Source: Zoogloea sp. (lineage in GTDB: Bacteria; Pseudomonadota; Gammaproteobacteria; Burkholderiales; Rhodocyclaceae). From it: a stretch of DNA of 64,000 nt. Within the stretch, counting starts at the first letter, position 1. Each line of letters starts with the position of its first letter. Under the pieces are notes generated by a model. That model was given only the letters and a program-made list of their open reading frames with translations. It did not search any database and was not told the DNA's origin. A program made the translations under genes and the position numbers. The stretch covers positions 1,054,001-1,118,000 of the forward strand of contig JADJBR010000007.1 in the NCBI GenBank assembly GCA_016703645.1, read 5' to 3'. Shown here one piece after another: positions 9,201 to 17,530 of this stretch.

Positions 9201-10959
9201 ACGCCGTGTCGCCCGTGGAAACCCTCGTCACGGATCACCTCGATCTGTGGACCACCGCCCTCAAACGCAAATCCACCGCCGGCCGGGGTTCGTCCAGCAA
9301 GGTCGAGCTGTACGGGATCAGGAAGCTGCGGAAGCTGATTCTGGAACTGGCCGTGCGCGGCTTGTTGGTGCCGCAGGATCCGAACGACGAACCGGCGAGT
9401 GAACTGCTCAAGAAAATCGCTGCAGAGAAGGCGAAGCTGGTGAAGGCAGGCAAGATCAAGAAGGACAAGCCGTTACCAGTAATTGACGAGAAGGAGACGC
9501 CATTTACCTTGCCAAGTAATTGGACGTTTGCAAGATGGGGGAGATTGCTGAATGGGCTATTGGTTCGGGATTTCCTACCGAGGCCCAAGGAGAAAATGAT
9601 CAAGAGATTCTTTTTTCCAAAGTGAGTGACATGAACTTATTAGGGAACGAAAAGTACATTGTCACCACTGTTAATAGTATTTCTAGAAAAACTGCTGAAA
9701 AAATAAAAGCAAAAGCACATCCGCCCGGAACGGTGGTATTTCCGAAAATTGGCGGGGCGATTGCAACAAACAAAAGACGAATTCTTGTCAGAGAGACAGC
9801 TATCGACAACAACTGCTTGGGTTTGACACCAGGAGCCGGAATCACCACAGACTACTTGTATCTGCTACTGAGTTCGGTTGATCTATCTGCTTACCAATCT
9901 GGCACTTCCGTACCCGCTCTCAGCCAAGGGAACTTGGAGTTGATAGTTGCAGGATTACCGCCTCTTTCCGAACAACACCGCATCGTCGCTAAAGTCAACG
10001 AGCTGATGGCGCTGTGCGACCAGCTTGAGCGACAAACCGATGCCAGTCTCGGTGCCCATCAAACGCTGGTGGAAACCTTGCTGAGTGCGCTGACCAGCGC
10101 TGCCGATCACGCGCAATTTGCCATCGCCTGGCAGCGCATCGCTAGCCACTTCGACACGCTGTTCACGACCGAAGAGAGCATAGCCCAGCTCAAGCAAACC
10201 ATCCTGCAACTGGCGGTGATGGGCAAGCTCGTCCCGCAAGACCCGAACGACGAACCCGTCAGCGAACTGCTCAAGAAGATCGCCGCTGAGAAGGCGAAGC
10301 TGGTGAAGGAAGGCAAGATTAAAAATACAAAGCAGCTTCTGCCTATTGCTGAAGATGAAAAGCCGTTCAAATTGCCGAGCGGCTGGGCCTTTTGTCGCCT
10401 TCAAGAACTAGTTTCTACCCTTGGTGACGGTTTGCATGGAACCCCGATCTACGACAACGCCGGTGATTACCACTTTATAAACGGTAATAATTTAAGCAAT
10501 GGGGACATACTGATTAAGCCGGACACTAGACGTGTTGGGCAGACGGAGTATGAAAAACACAGAAAGGAGTTGAATAACAGTACCGTCCTCGTTTCAATCA
10601 ACGGCACCATCGGAAATGTCGCCTTCTTCAAAGGCGAACAAGTAATTCTTGGAAAGAGCGCTTGCTACTTCAATGTCCTGCCTGGAATTGAGAAGTTGTT
10701 CATTAAAAGACTTATTGAATCGCCATTATTCTTTCATTACGCAGCATCTCAAGCGACGGGGAGCACGATAAGCAATTTGGGTTTGAAAGCTATGAATGCC
10801 TTTCCTATTCCATTGCCTCCGACGTCCGAGCAAGTACGAATCATTGCCAAGCTCGACGAGCTGTTCGCCTTGTGCGACCAGCTCAACTCCCGCCTCAACG
10901 CCGCCCAAACCACCCAGCTCCACCTTGCCGACGCCCTTGTCGAGCGGGCCACCTGCTGA
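9197..10959 (+). pseudogene. hsdS: type I restriction specificity subunit, interrupted by a single-base frameshift
   Basis: Two overlapping frames together make one normal HsdS. The first runs from ATG 9197 and reads correctly to NWTFARWG, then goes wrong and stops at 9625. The second frame supplies the expected continuation (GEIAEWAIGSGFPTEAQ) and runs to 10959. The break is at a run of five G at 9537-9541, and one more G restores a single frame. The full product has the usual two target recognition domains and two copies of a conserved segment: LVPQDPNDEPASELLKKIAA near 9370 and a near-identical copy near 10234. Either this is a real inactivation, a short-tract switch, or a sequencing error. 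The ATG overlaps the DUF1016 stop. Confidence 0.85.
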
Positions 10960-10969
10960 GTGTCAGGAC

Positions 10970-12814
10970 ATGACGCCGGCGCTGCACAAAATCTGGTGCG
11001 ACGAAGACGAGCATTTTCGTTACGAGCACTTTGCCGATTTCAACGAGTGGCTGGATAGCGAGGAGGGGCAAGCGGCCCGGATCGACTATGGCGTTGACGC
11101 CTTGCCCCAGCCCAGCAAGGCGCTGTTTGCGGGGGACAGAAACGGCTACGACGAGGCGTTTCAGGCGTTTCGCGAAGCCTGTCGCCACGAGGCGCTGGGC
11201 AAATCCTGGTTTCAGGAGCAGCTTGGCGATGACCATTGGTTCCAGCGCAATGTGGATCACTTCATTCAGCTAGTCGATCTCATGGTTGCCGGGGCGGTGG
11301 TGCCGTTTGTCGGGGCGGGCATTTCGGCATCGGCGGGGTTTTCAAGCTGGAAGGAGCATCTGCGCCACCAAGGCAAAACTGCGCATATCGCTGAGGAACG
11401 CATCGAAGAACTGTTGGCTGCCGGCGCTTACGAAACGGTGCTGGAAGAGATCGAGGCTGTTCGGGGCCGCGAGGTGTTCATCAACGAAATTCGCGATGAG
11501 TTCTCCCGCAACCCCACTATCCCCGATGTGGTCTGGCGCATCTCCGAGCTGTTCACGGATACGGTGATCACGACCAATTATGATCGCTTGCTTGAGCAGT
11601 CGTTTGAAACCGGCGAGCCTGGCAGGGTTCAGGTGATCAATGGCCTGAATGCGCTGGAGCAGCCCGATCCGAAGAAGATCACGGTCATCAAACTGCACGG
11701 GGATATTCGCGAGCCGAAACGCTGCATCCTCAGCAAGAATCAATACGACGAGGCCTATGGCAACGGTAGCCTCAATTTGCACAAGCCCATTCCCAAGCTG
11801 CTCGCCTACCATTACATAAACAGCAGTCTGCTGTTTCTGGGCTGTAGCCTGAGTAATGACCGAACGGTTCAGGTATTCAGGAAAATCAGGGAAGGCATGG
11901 GCGAAGAGGCGGAGATCAAACAGCACTTCGCCATCGAGCAAGCCCCGGAGACCAAGGAAGGGATCGCTCAGCGCAACGCAGAACTGGCCAAGCTGGGCAT
12001 CACCCCGATCTGGTTCGAAAAAGAGCGGTATGAGCTCGTCGAAAACCTGCTCAGCCTGGCCAAGAATGAACTGCGACACCGGGGCGTTGCACCTGAGCCG
12101 CTACCAGTGGACGAGCCGCCCGTCAAACTGGAGATGGACCTGAGCCATTTCCTCGGCGACTTCATCGACCTGATGCCATTGCTGCACTGGCTGCACCGGG
12201 CTGTTCCGCAGTCCGCAACAGGCCAGTATCTTTCCGCCATGCAGCGAGTGTTTCATGCGCATTCGTTTGCGACGCGGCAGACCGACGAGAATCTGAGGAA
12301 GGCACTGGATAATCTGCTTCGCGTCTTGTCGAGTTCGCCGGAGTTTGATGGTTATGCCCATGGAAAACTGTCAGTGGCCTTCAGGTGCCTGCAGCAATAT
12401 CTGAAATCGATTGGCGAGCAGAATTATCTGGACGATGATTTTGAGTGGAACATTCACGAACTGTTGACCACGCCTGTGTTGCAGCTTGAGCCGTTGTTGG
12501 CGCATAAAGCTGGCGGGAACTTTGACTACCATGCCATTCGCTTGATTTCCGCCCTGTTGCAGCACGGAAAGCGGCAGCATGGATCGAATAAGGCATTTTG
12601 CGAATTGTCGGGCGCGGTAAACCATGAGTTTGGTGATTACATCGCCTTGTCACTCGCTGCGAATCTGGGCCTCACGGTTCCTGATCGCCTTGATCAAACC
12701 TACGCGGATGACATTCAGAGCCTGTGCGAAGACGCCTGGGATAACCTGGATAAGCCAATCGATCTCGGGTTTGTCGAGCGCGTGAAATTGGTAGTTACTT
12801 CGATTTTTAAGTAG
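10970..12814 (+). CDS. SIR2-domain protein, putative NAD-hydrolysing defence effector
   Basis: A 614-residue protein. After about 95 unassigned residues, a SIR2-like domain shows VPFVGAGISASAGFSSW (GAGIS at 115-119), TTNYDRLLEQ, KLHGDI and LFLGCSLSNDRT, the order seen in SIR2_2 proteins. About 240 C-terminal residues have no motif I can name. SIR2 domains in several bacterial anti-phage systems destroy NAD on infection, and that is the likely role here by analogy. It starts 11 nt after hsdS at ATG 10970, in the same direction, so it is probably part of the restriction operon. The upstream open frame is an hsdS shadow. Confidence 0.82.
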   Translation: MTPALHKIWCDEDEHFRYEHFADFNEWLDSEEGQAARIDYGVDALPQPSKALFAGDRNGYDEAFQAFREACRHEALGKSWFQEQLGDDHWFQRNVDHFIQLVDLMVAGAVVPFVGAGISASAGFSSWKEHLRHQGKTAHIAEERIEELLAAGAYETVLEEIEAVRGREVFINEIRDEFSRNPTIPDVVWRISELFTDTVITTNYDRLLEQSFETGEPGRVQVINGLNALEQPDPKKITVIKLHGDIREPKRCILSKNQYDEAYGNGSLNLHKPIPKLLAYHYINSSLLFLGCSLSNDRTVQVFRKIREGMGEEAEIKQHFAIEQAPETKEGIAQRNAELAKLGITPIWFEKERYELVENLLSLAKNELRHRGVAPEPLPVDEPPVKLEMDLSHFLGDFIDLMPLLHWLHRAVPQSATGQYLSAMQRVFHAHSFATRQTDENLRKALDNLLRVLSSSPEFDGYAHGKLSVAFRCLQQYLKSIGEQNYLDDDFEWNIHELLTTPVLQLEPLLAHKAGGNFDYHAIRLISALLQHGKRQHGSNKAFCELSGAVNHEFGDYIALSLAANLGLTVPDRLDQTYADDIQSLCEDAWDNLDKPIDLGFVERVKLVVTSIFK

Positions 12815-12848
12815 TAGCGAGAGACGATGGCCGTTTGAGATCGATGTC

Positions 12849-13142
12849 ATGTTTATGTCTGGATTCGATTCCATATTCGCCGTTGGCGAATCTAATGGCA
12901 ACGGCAAGCCGACAATCACTCCCGCCCCCATAACTGCGCGTCACCGCCCTCGCACCCTGCAGTTGCCGTCCTACACCACCCTGGACCTGTCGGCCGACTA
13001 CACGTTCAGCAAGACCACCCAGGTGGGCTTTCGCATCCGCAATGCCACCGACGAGCTCTATGCGGAATCGGCCTACGGCAACACCCAGGTGTTGATCGCC
13101 AATCCGCGGACTTACGAGCTGTCGCTGCGGATGCGGTTCTAA
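12849..13142 (+). pseudogene. 3' remnant of a TonB-dependent receptor
   Basis: The last 65 or so codons read as the C-terminal beta strands of a TonB-dependent outer-membrane receptor: LPSYTTLDLSADYTFSK, FRIRNATDELYAESAYG and the terminal aromatic signature YELSLRMRF. The first 30 codons are not receptor-like, and no other part of this receptor exists in the window. The remnant directly follows the restriction/SIR2 island, which suggests the island's arrival removed the rest of the gene. A strong terminator that would have served this receptor is still present at 13167. Confidence 0.75.
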
Positions 13143-13166
13143 ACGGCGCCGAACGGGCCGTAGACG

Positions 13167-13203
13167 CAGGACGGGCTCCTTTTCCGGAGCCCGTCCTGTT
13201 TCA
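13167..13203 (+). terminator. rho-independent terminator
   Basis: A perfect 13-bp GC-rich stem (13167-13179 with 13186-13198) with a 6-nt loop, followed by TTTC. It lies 24 nt after the stop of the receptor remnant. Confidence 0.8.
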
Positions 13204-13251
13204 ACATTGCGGTGGGGTCGCCGCGGCGCCCCACCCTGTCTCAAGCGACGA

Positions 13252-14241
13252 TCACGGCAGGATCAGCACCTGGCCTTCCTTCACGTCACGGCGCATTTCG
13301 CGGCCCTCGACGCTGTAGGTCACCCACAGGCGCTTGACCTGGTCCCGGGCCGGGTCATCACCTGCCAGGTCGTTGTTCACCCGCGCGGTCAGGCGGTTCA
13401 TGATGACCCGCTGGCTGAGGCGATGGGTGATGTCGATGCGGTTGCTGTTGGTGCCGTACTCGGCGCGCAGGATCTTCAGCCCGTCCGGGTCACGGTCGCG
13501 GTTGTTGTCGTTGTAGGACGGACGGGAACCACCCCAGCCGCCATTCCAGCCGCCATTGCCCCAGCCGCCGCCGGACCAGCCGGTAAACTGGGCACCATCC
13601 ACCCAGCTGCCTTCGGTGTATTCAAAGGTGCGCTGGCCACGGGGGCCTTCGGCGTAGATGCGCAGCACCTTGACGCGGCCCTTGTCCGGGTCGGTGCCGA
13701 AGGTCTTGTTGCTCAGGACGAAACGCTCATCCCGGCCCGCCAGCTCACGCAGGCGCCGGGTCACGTCCACATTGCGTTCGGCGGTGCCATAGAGCGCCTG
13801 CAGGATGCGGTAGTCACCCTCCTTGCGATCCTGATAGCCGGGGCGCTCACCCCAGCCGGAGGTGTTGCTGTTGCCATCCCCCCAGGACCCGCTGCTCCAG
13901 CCCTGGAACTGGGAACCATCCACCCAGCTGCCTTCCGTGTATTCAAAGGTGCGGTTTCGCCCGCTCGAACTGACCGCCTCGATGCGCAAGGTCTTGACGC
14001 GCCCCTTGTCCGGGTCGGTGCCAAACACACCATTGCCCAGGCGGAAGCGCTCGTCACGCTGGGCCAGCTCCTTGAGGCGCGAGGTCACGTCGACATGCCT
14101 CTCCGGCGTGCCGTAAAGGGCCTTGATGATGCGGTAATCGCCTTCACCCCATTCGGCTGAGGCCGGGCCGGCAAACCCGGCCATCAGGATGAAAAGCGAA
14201 CAAAGGAAGAGCCAGTATCTGCTGAACAACGATTTGGACAT
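13252..14241 (-). CDS. secreted protein with three DUF3395-like repeats
   Basis: A 329-residue protein with a classical signal peptide (hydrophobic LFLCSLFILMAGFAG, cleavage likely after PASA at residue 29). Three repeats follow. Repeats 1 and 2 are close copies: DYRIIKALYGTPERHVDVT, then FGTDPDKGRVKTLRI and FEYTEGSWVDG. Repeat 3 is a diverged DUF3395-like unit (GLKILRAEYGTNSNRIDIT, then VKRLWVTYSVEG, ending REGQ-like VKEGQVLILP). The repeats are joined by Gly/Trp/Asn-rich linkers (GWGNGGWNGGWGG). It is probably periplasmic or surface exposed. No enzymatic motif is visible and the function is unknown. It is likely monocistronic. Confidence 0.75.
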   Translation of the reverse strand: MSKSLFSRYWLFLCSLFILMAGFAGPASAEWGEGDYRIIKALYGTPERHVDVTSRLKELAQRDERFRLGNGVFGTDPDKGRVKTLRIEAVSSSGRNRTFEYTEGSWVDGSQFQGWSSGSWGDGNSNTSGWGERPGYQDRKEGDYRILQALYGTAERNVDVTRRLRELAGRDERFVLSNKTFGTDPDKGRVKVLRIYAEGPRGQRTFEYTEGSWVDGAQFTGWSGGGWGNGGWNGGWGGSRPSYNDNNRDRDPDGLKILRAEYGTNSNRIDITHRLSQRVIMNRLTARVNNDLAGDDPARDQVKRLWVTYSVEGREMRRDVKEGQVLILP

Positions 14242-14422
14242 GACGACCTCATTGGGGCTGTTGAAAATCGCTTCTCAGTATATCCACTCCCGATGACCTC
14301 GCGAATTCGCCCCTGGCGCTTTCAAACATGATGGGAGAGGGCTTGCAGTGGCCCTCCCCGCCCGCTTCATCGCTCCTGGGCTTCCAGCCACGGCGGGTTG
14401 CCCCGACCGACCTGCGACACCC

Positions 14423-16528
14423 TCAAAACTGCGTGCTCAGCGTCACCCTCAGCGTGCGGGGCTCCGCCGGGTGGGTGTGGATGTCGCTGAAACCTTCCGC
14501 GGGCTCACCTCGCAGGCGCGAGGTGTAGTAGTAGTCGATGTCGCTCACCTTGCGGTTGAGCAGATTGAAGAGATCCAGCGACAGCCGGGTATCGGCATTG
14601 ATGCGGTAGCCAATACGAGCGTAGGTCAGGGTGGAGCCCTTCGAGCGCACGCTGTTGTCCTCGATGAGGGGGCGCGGCCCGAAGTGGCGTAGCTGGAGTT
14701 GCCCGAACCAGGGGCCCAGGTCAGTCACCGTGGCGCCGGCCGAGAGCACCCTCCGCACCGCACCGGGCACCTGGCGGCCGGCATTCGGCGCGTCGCCCTG
14801 GATATGCCGGAAACGCGCCTGGGAGAGGGCCAGATCCGCGTCCAGGATCAACCAGGGGGCGGCCACATAGTGGTTGTTGAACTCCACCCCATGGCGCCGG
14901 GATGCGCCGCTGGCCTCGGTCTCCCCCGCATCGCCCACAAAGACCAGTTCGGAGGCAATGTCCAGCTGCCACAGGGCCACGGAACTCTGCAGCCCCGGCA
15001 ACCATTCGCTACGGAAGCCGATCTCGCGCCCCCGGGTACGCACCAGGGGGATCGCCGGGTCGATGGCCTCGCCGGTCTTGGCCGTCACCTTTGCGGTCAT
15101 GCCGCGGGCGTCATTGCTGTGAAAGCCGCAGCCCCAGTTGAGGAAAACCTCGCTCTTCGCCCAGGGCCCGAAGATCAGTGACAGCTTGGGGCTGTTGATC
15201 CAGGCCGAGCGCTCGCCGCTGTTGGCTTCGATGTTGCTCCTCACGTCCACGCTGCTGCGGTCGGCGCGCAGGCCGGCGACGCTGCGCAGCCAGGGCAGCC
15301 AGCGCGTCTCGTTCTGGGCAAACACGCCCACGCCGGTCTGGCGCACCCGGCTCTCCTGGGTGACACCCGTGCGCACCCCGTCCTTGGCCGTGTACAGGCC
15401 CACCGGGCTCAGGCTGTCCCGGCGCCACTGGGCGCCAAGGGTGGTATTGCTCGCCAGCCCGCCGAGGCTGCCCTTCCACAGCCGGCTGAGGCTCCCGCCC
15501 ATGACATTGCGTGACTCGGCCTGTTCGAACTGGTCCCCGTCCACCGGGTTGTCCAGGTAGTAGGTGAAGTTGGAGAAGAGGGCGAGGCGCGAGCGGATGA
15601 AGTAGGCACTGGCCGTCCATTCCCCGTCGTCCTCCGGCTTGAGCATCTGCCAGGACAGGCTGTAGCGGCTGGTCTTGCCCTGATCCGTCGGGTCGATGGC
15701 GCCATAGCGGCCAATCAGCCCGCTGTCGATGGCCCGTTGCGGCACCTGGTCGGTGCTGTGCCAGTGGGAGGTATAGGCCATCGCCGTGAGGCTGTGCCGG
15801 GTGGCGCCCTCGGCCAGGGTGTAGCGCAGCATGCCATTCACGCGGCGGTAGTTCTGCGGGTTCTGCCACGGCCCGTTGTTGTAGGCCCCCTCCAGCGCAT
15901 ACAGCAGGGTGCCGGCATTCAGCGCCACCGATTTGGCCAGCAGGCCGCGGGTGAACTGCCGCTCCCCGAAGGTGACCGAAGCCAGGCCCTTGGGCAGTCT
16001 GTCCACCAGACTCAGCCGGGCCGATCCGGCGGAGCTGAAATCCCCATCCTCGGCCGCGTACAGCCCCTTGCGGTAGTGGATGGACTGGAGCAGCTCGGGG
16101 ATCAGGAAGTTGAGATCGGTGTAGCCCTGGCCGTGGGCGTGGGTGGGCATGTTCACCGGCATGCCGTCCAGGTGGGTGGCGAAGTCGGTGCCGTGGTCCA
16201 GGTTGAAGCCGCGCAGGTAATACTGGTTGGCCTTGCCGTCGCCGCTGTGCTGGGACACGATCACGCCGGGGACGAACTCCAGCACCTCGGCCGGGCGCAG
16301 GGTCGGGCGGCCCTGCAGCAGCTTGCGGGTCACCAGCCCTTCACTCGCCGCATCGGTGGTACCCACGCCATTCTGGTAGTTGCCGGTGACCACCACATCG
16401 GCAAGCGTAGGCACGTCGAACGCCGACGTCTGGGCCACCGCCTCATGCGCCGTGAGCCCGCAGGCGAGCGCCAGGACCAGGGGGCGCAGCCGGAAAGGGA
16501 AGGTGCTGGATCTGCGATCGGGCTTCAT
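14423..16528 (-). CDS. TonB-dependent outer-membrane receptor
   Basis: A 701-residue receptor with a signal peptide ending near AHEAVAQ. A plug domain has VVVTGNY, RPAEVLEFVPGVIVSQHSG and the NQYYLRGFNLDHGTDF motif. A beta barrel ends in TLRVTLSTQF, whose terminal Phe is typical for BamA-dependent insertion. The usual TonB box near residue 40 is poorly defined (PTLADVVVTG). The substrate is unknown. It lies downstream of the response regulator on the same strand, separated by 114 bp that include a GCTTGC/GCAAGC hairpin at 16579-16595. Membership of the toluene regulon is possible but not shown. Confidence 0.88.
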   Translation of the reverse strand: MKPDRRSSTFPFRLRPLVLALACGLTAHEAVAQTSAFDVPTLADVVVTGNYQNGVGTTDAASEGLVTRKLLQGRPTLRPAEVLEFVPGVIVSQHSGDGKANQYYLRGFNLDHGTDFATHLDGMPVNMPTHAHGQGYTDLNFLIPELLQSIHYRKGLYAAEDGDFSSAGSARLSLVDRLPKGLASVTFGERQFTRGLLAKSVALNAGTLLYALEGAYNNGPWQNPQNYRRVNGMLRYTLAEGATRHSLTAMAYTSHWHSTDQVPQRAIDSGLIGRYGAIDPTDQGKTSRYSLSWQMLKPEDDGEWTASAYFIRSRLALFSNFTYYLDNPVDGDQFEQAESRNVMGGSLSRLWKGSLGGLASNTTLGAQWRRDSLSPVGLYTAKDGVRTGVTQESRVRQTGVGVFAQNETRWLPWLRSVAGLRADRSSVDVRSNIEANSGERSAWINSPKLSLIFGPWAKSEVFLNWGCGFHSNDARGMTAKVTAKTGEAIDPAIPLVRTRGREIGFRSEWLPGLQSSVALWQLDIASELVFVGDAGETEASGASRRHGVEFNNHYVAAPWLILDADLALSQARFRHIQGDAPNAGRQVPGAVRRVLSAGATVTDLGPWFGQLQLRHFGPRPLIEDNSVRSKGSTLTYARIGYRINADTRLSLDLFNLLNRKVSDIDYYYTSRLRGEPAEGFSDIHTHPAEPRTLRVTLSTQF

Positions 16529-16642
16529 CCGGGCAGCGTATGAACTTAATTGAAAAGATCATACCGACCCTCCGGCCCGCTTGCCATACGCAAGCCCCCA
16601 TGGCGCCACCCGGCTGACACCGGATCGCCGCCAAGCCCCCGT

Positions 16643-17269
16643 TCAGGAACCCTCGTTGCCCGTCTGCAGGCGTTCGACCATGCGCACCAGATCCGGCAGG
16701 GTCGTCACCCCCATCTTGTGCATGATGTTGTGGCGATGGACCTTCACCGTCATCTCGGACACCCCGAGCTCGGCCGCAGCCTGCTTGTTCAGCGCGCCCC
16801 TCACCATGAAGGTGATCACCTCCTTCTCACGCCCCGTCAGCAAGGCGTAGCGGCGGCGGATCTCGCCCACCTCACTCTCGGCCTGCCGGGTGCTGCGGGC
16901 CTGGGCAAGGGCGCTGCGGATGGCGGCCAGCAGATCTTCATCGCGGAAGGGCTTGGCCAGGAACTCCACCGCCCCCTTCTTGATGGCCCTCACCGCCATG
17001 GGAATGTCCCCGTGGCCGGTGATGAAGATGATCGGGATGGAGGCCCCCGACTCGGCCAGCCGGGCCTGCAATTCGAGCCCCGTAAGCCCGGGCATGCGCA
17101 CATCCAGGATCAGGCAGGCGACCCGGGGCAGCCGCGGCCCCTCCAGAAAGGCCGCCGCAGAGGCATAGGTCTCGACCTGCAGACCCACCGAACGGATCAG
17201 GCTGCTCAGGGCCTCCCGCACCGAGAGGTCGTCATCCACCACATACACCCAGTCCTGGCTATCCGCCAC
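16643..17269 (-). CDS. todT: TodT/StyR/FixJ-type response regulator
   Basis: A 208-residue two-domain regulator. The receiver domain has VYVVDDD, the phosphorylatable Asp in LILDVRMPG, the Thr of FITGHG and Lys of AKPF. The LuxR-type helix-turn-helix contains LTGREKEVITFMVRGALNKQAAAELGVS, split here by family motif. I chose GTG 17269 because TGGAGG at 17275-17280 is spaced 5 nt from it and overlaps the earlier GTG at 17275. It follows the TodS-like kinase on the same strand, so it should be phosphorylated by it and activate the tmo promoter, as TodS/TodT and TmoS/TmoT do in Pseudomonas. Confidence 0.88.
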   Translation of the reverse strand: MADSQDWVYVVDDDLSVREALSSLIRSVGLQVETYASAAAFLEGPRLPRVACLILDVRMPGLTGLELQARLAESGASIPIIFITGHGDIPMAVRAIKKGAVEFLAKPFRDEDLLAAIRSALAQARSTRQAESEVGEIRRRYALLTGREKEVITFMVRGALNKQAAAELGVSEMTVKVHRHNIMHKMGVTTLPDLVRMVERLQTGNEGS

Positions 17270-17354
17270 GCACACCTCCAGGCACTTCCATCCCTGCCAT
17301 GCTTGTCTCCTCTCCTGTCGCCATGCGCCCTTGGTCCGGGCGTCAGAGGGTGTG

Positions 17355-17478
17355 AGAGGGCGTGAATAAATCTACTGCGCGGCCCGATTTCGCGCCTGCG
17401 ATGCTCGCCGTACTCCTGTACGGCTGTGCTTCTCGGCGCGAACTCGAACCGCTCGCGACGATTTCTTCACACCCTCTG
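17355..17478. repeat. ~124-bp palindromic intergenic repeat, full copy in the todS-todT gap
   Basis: One of a family of at least five elements in this window. Its ends are near inverted repeats (AGAGGGCGTGAATAAATC at the left; GATTTCTTCACACCCTCT at the right), and the centre has a perfect hairpin GCCGTAC-TCCT-GTACGGC. It has no coding capacity. This copy is in the opposite orientation, relative to the genes, to those inside the tmo operon. Confidence 0.85.
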
Positions 17479-17530
17479 TGTAAATCTGCTGCGCAACCCG
17501 AGTTCGCTACGATCTCTTCACACCCGCTCA
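17479..17530. repeat. partial copy of the same repeat abutting the TodS-like stop codon
   Basis: About 50 bp resembling both ends of the ~124-bp element without its centre. On the gene strand it begins TGAGCGGGTGTGAAGAGATC, whose first three bases are the stop codon of the kinase gene. Confidence 0.6.
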
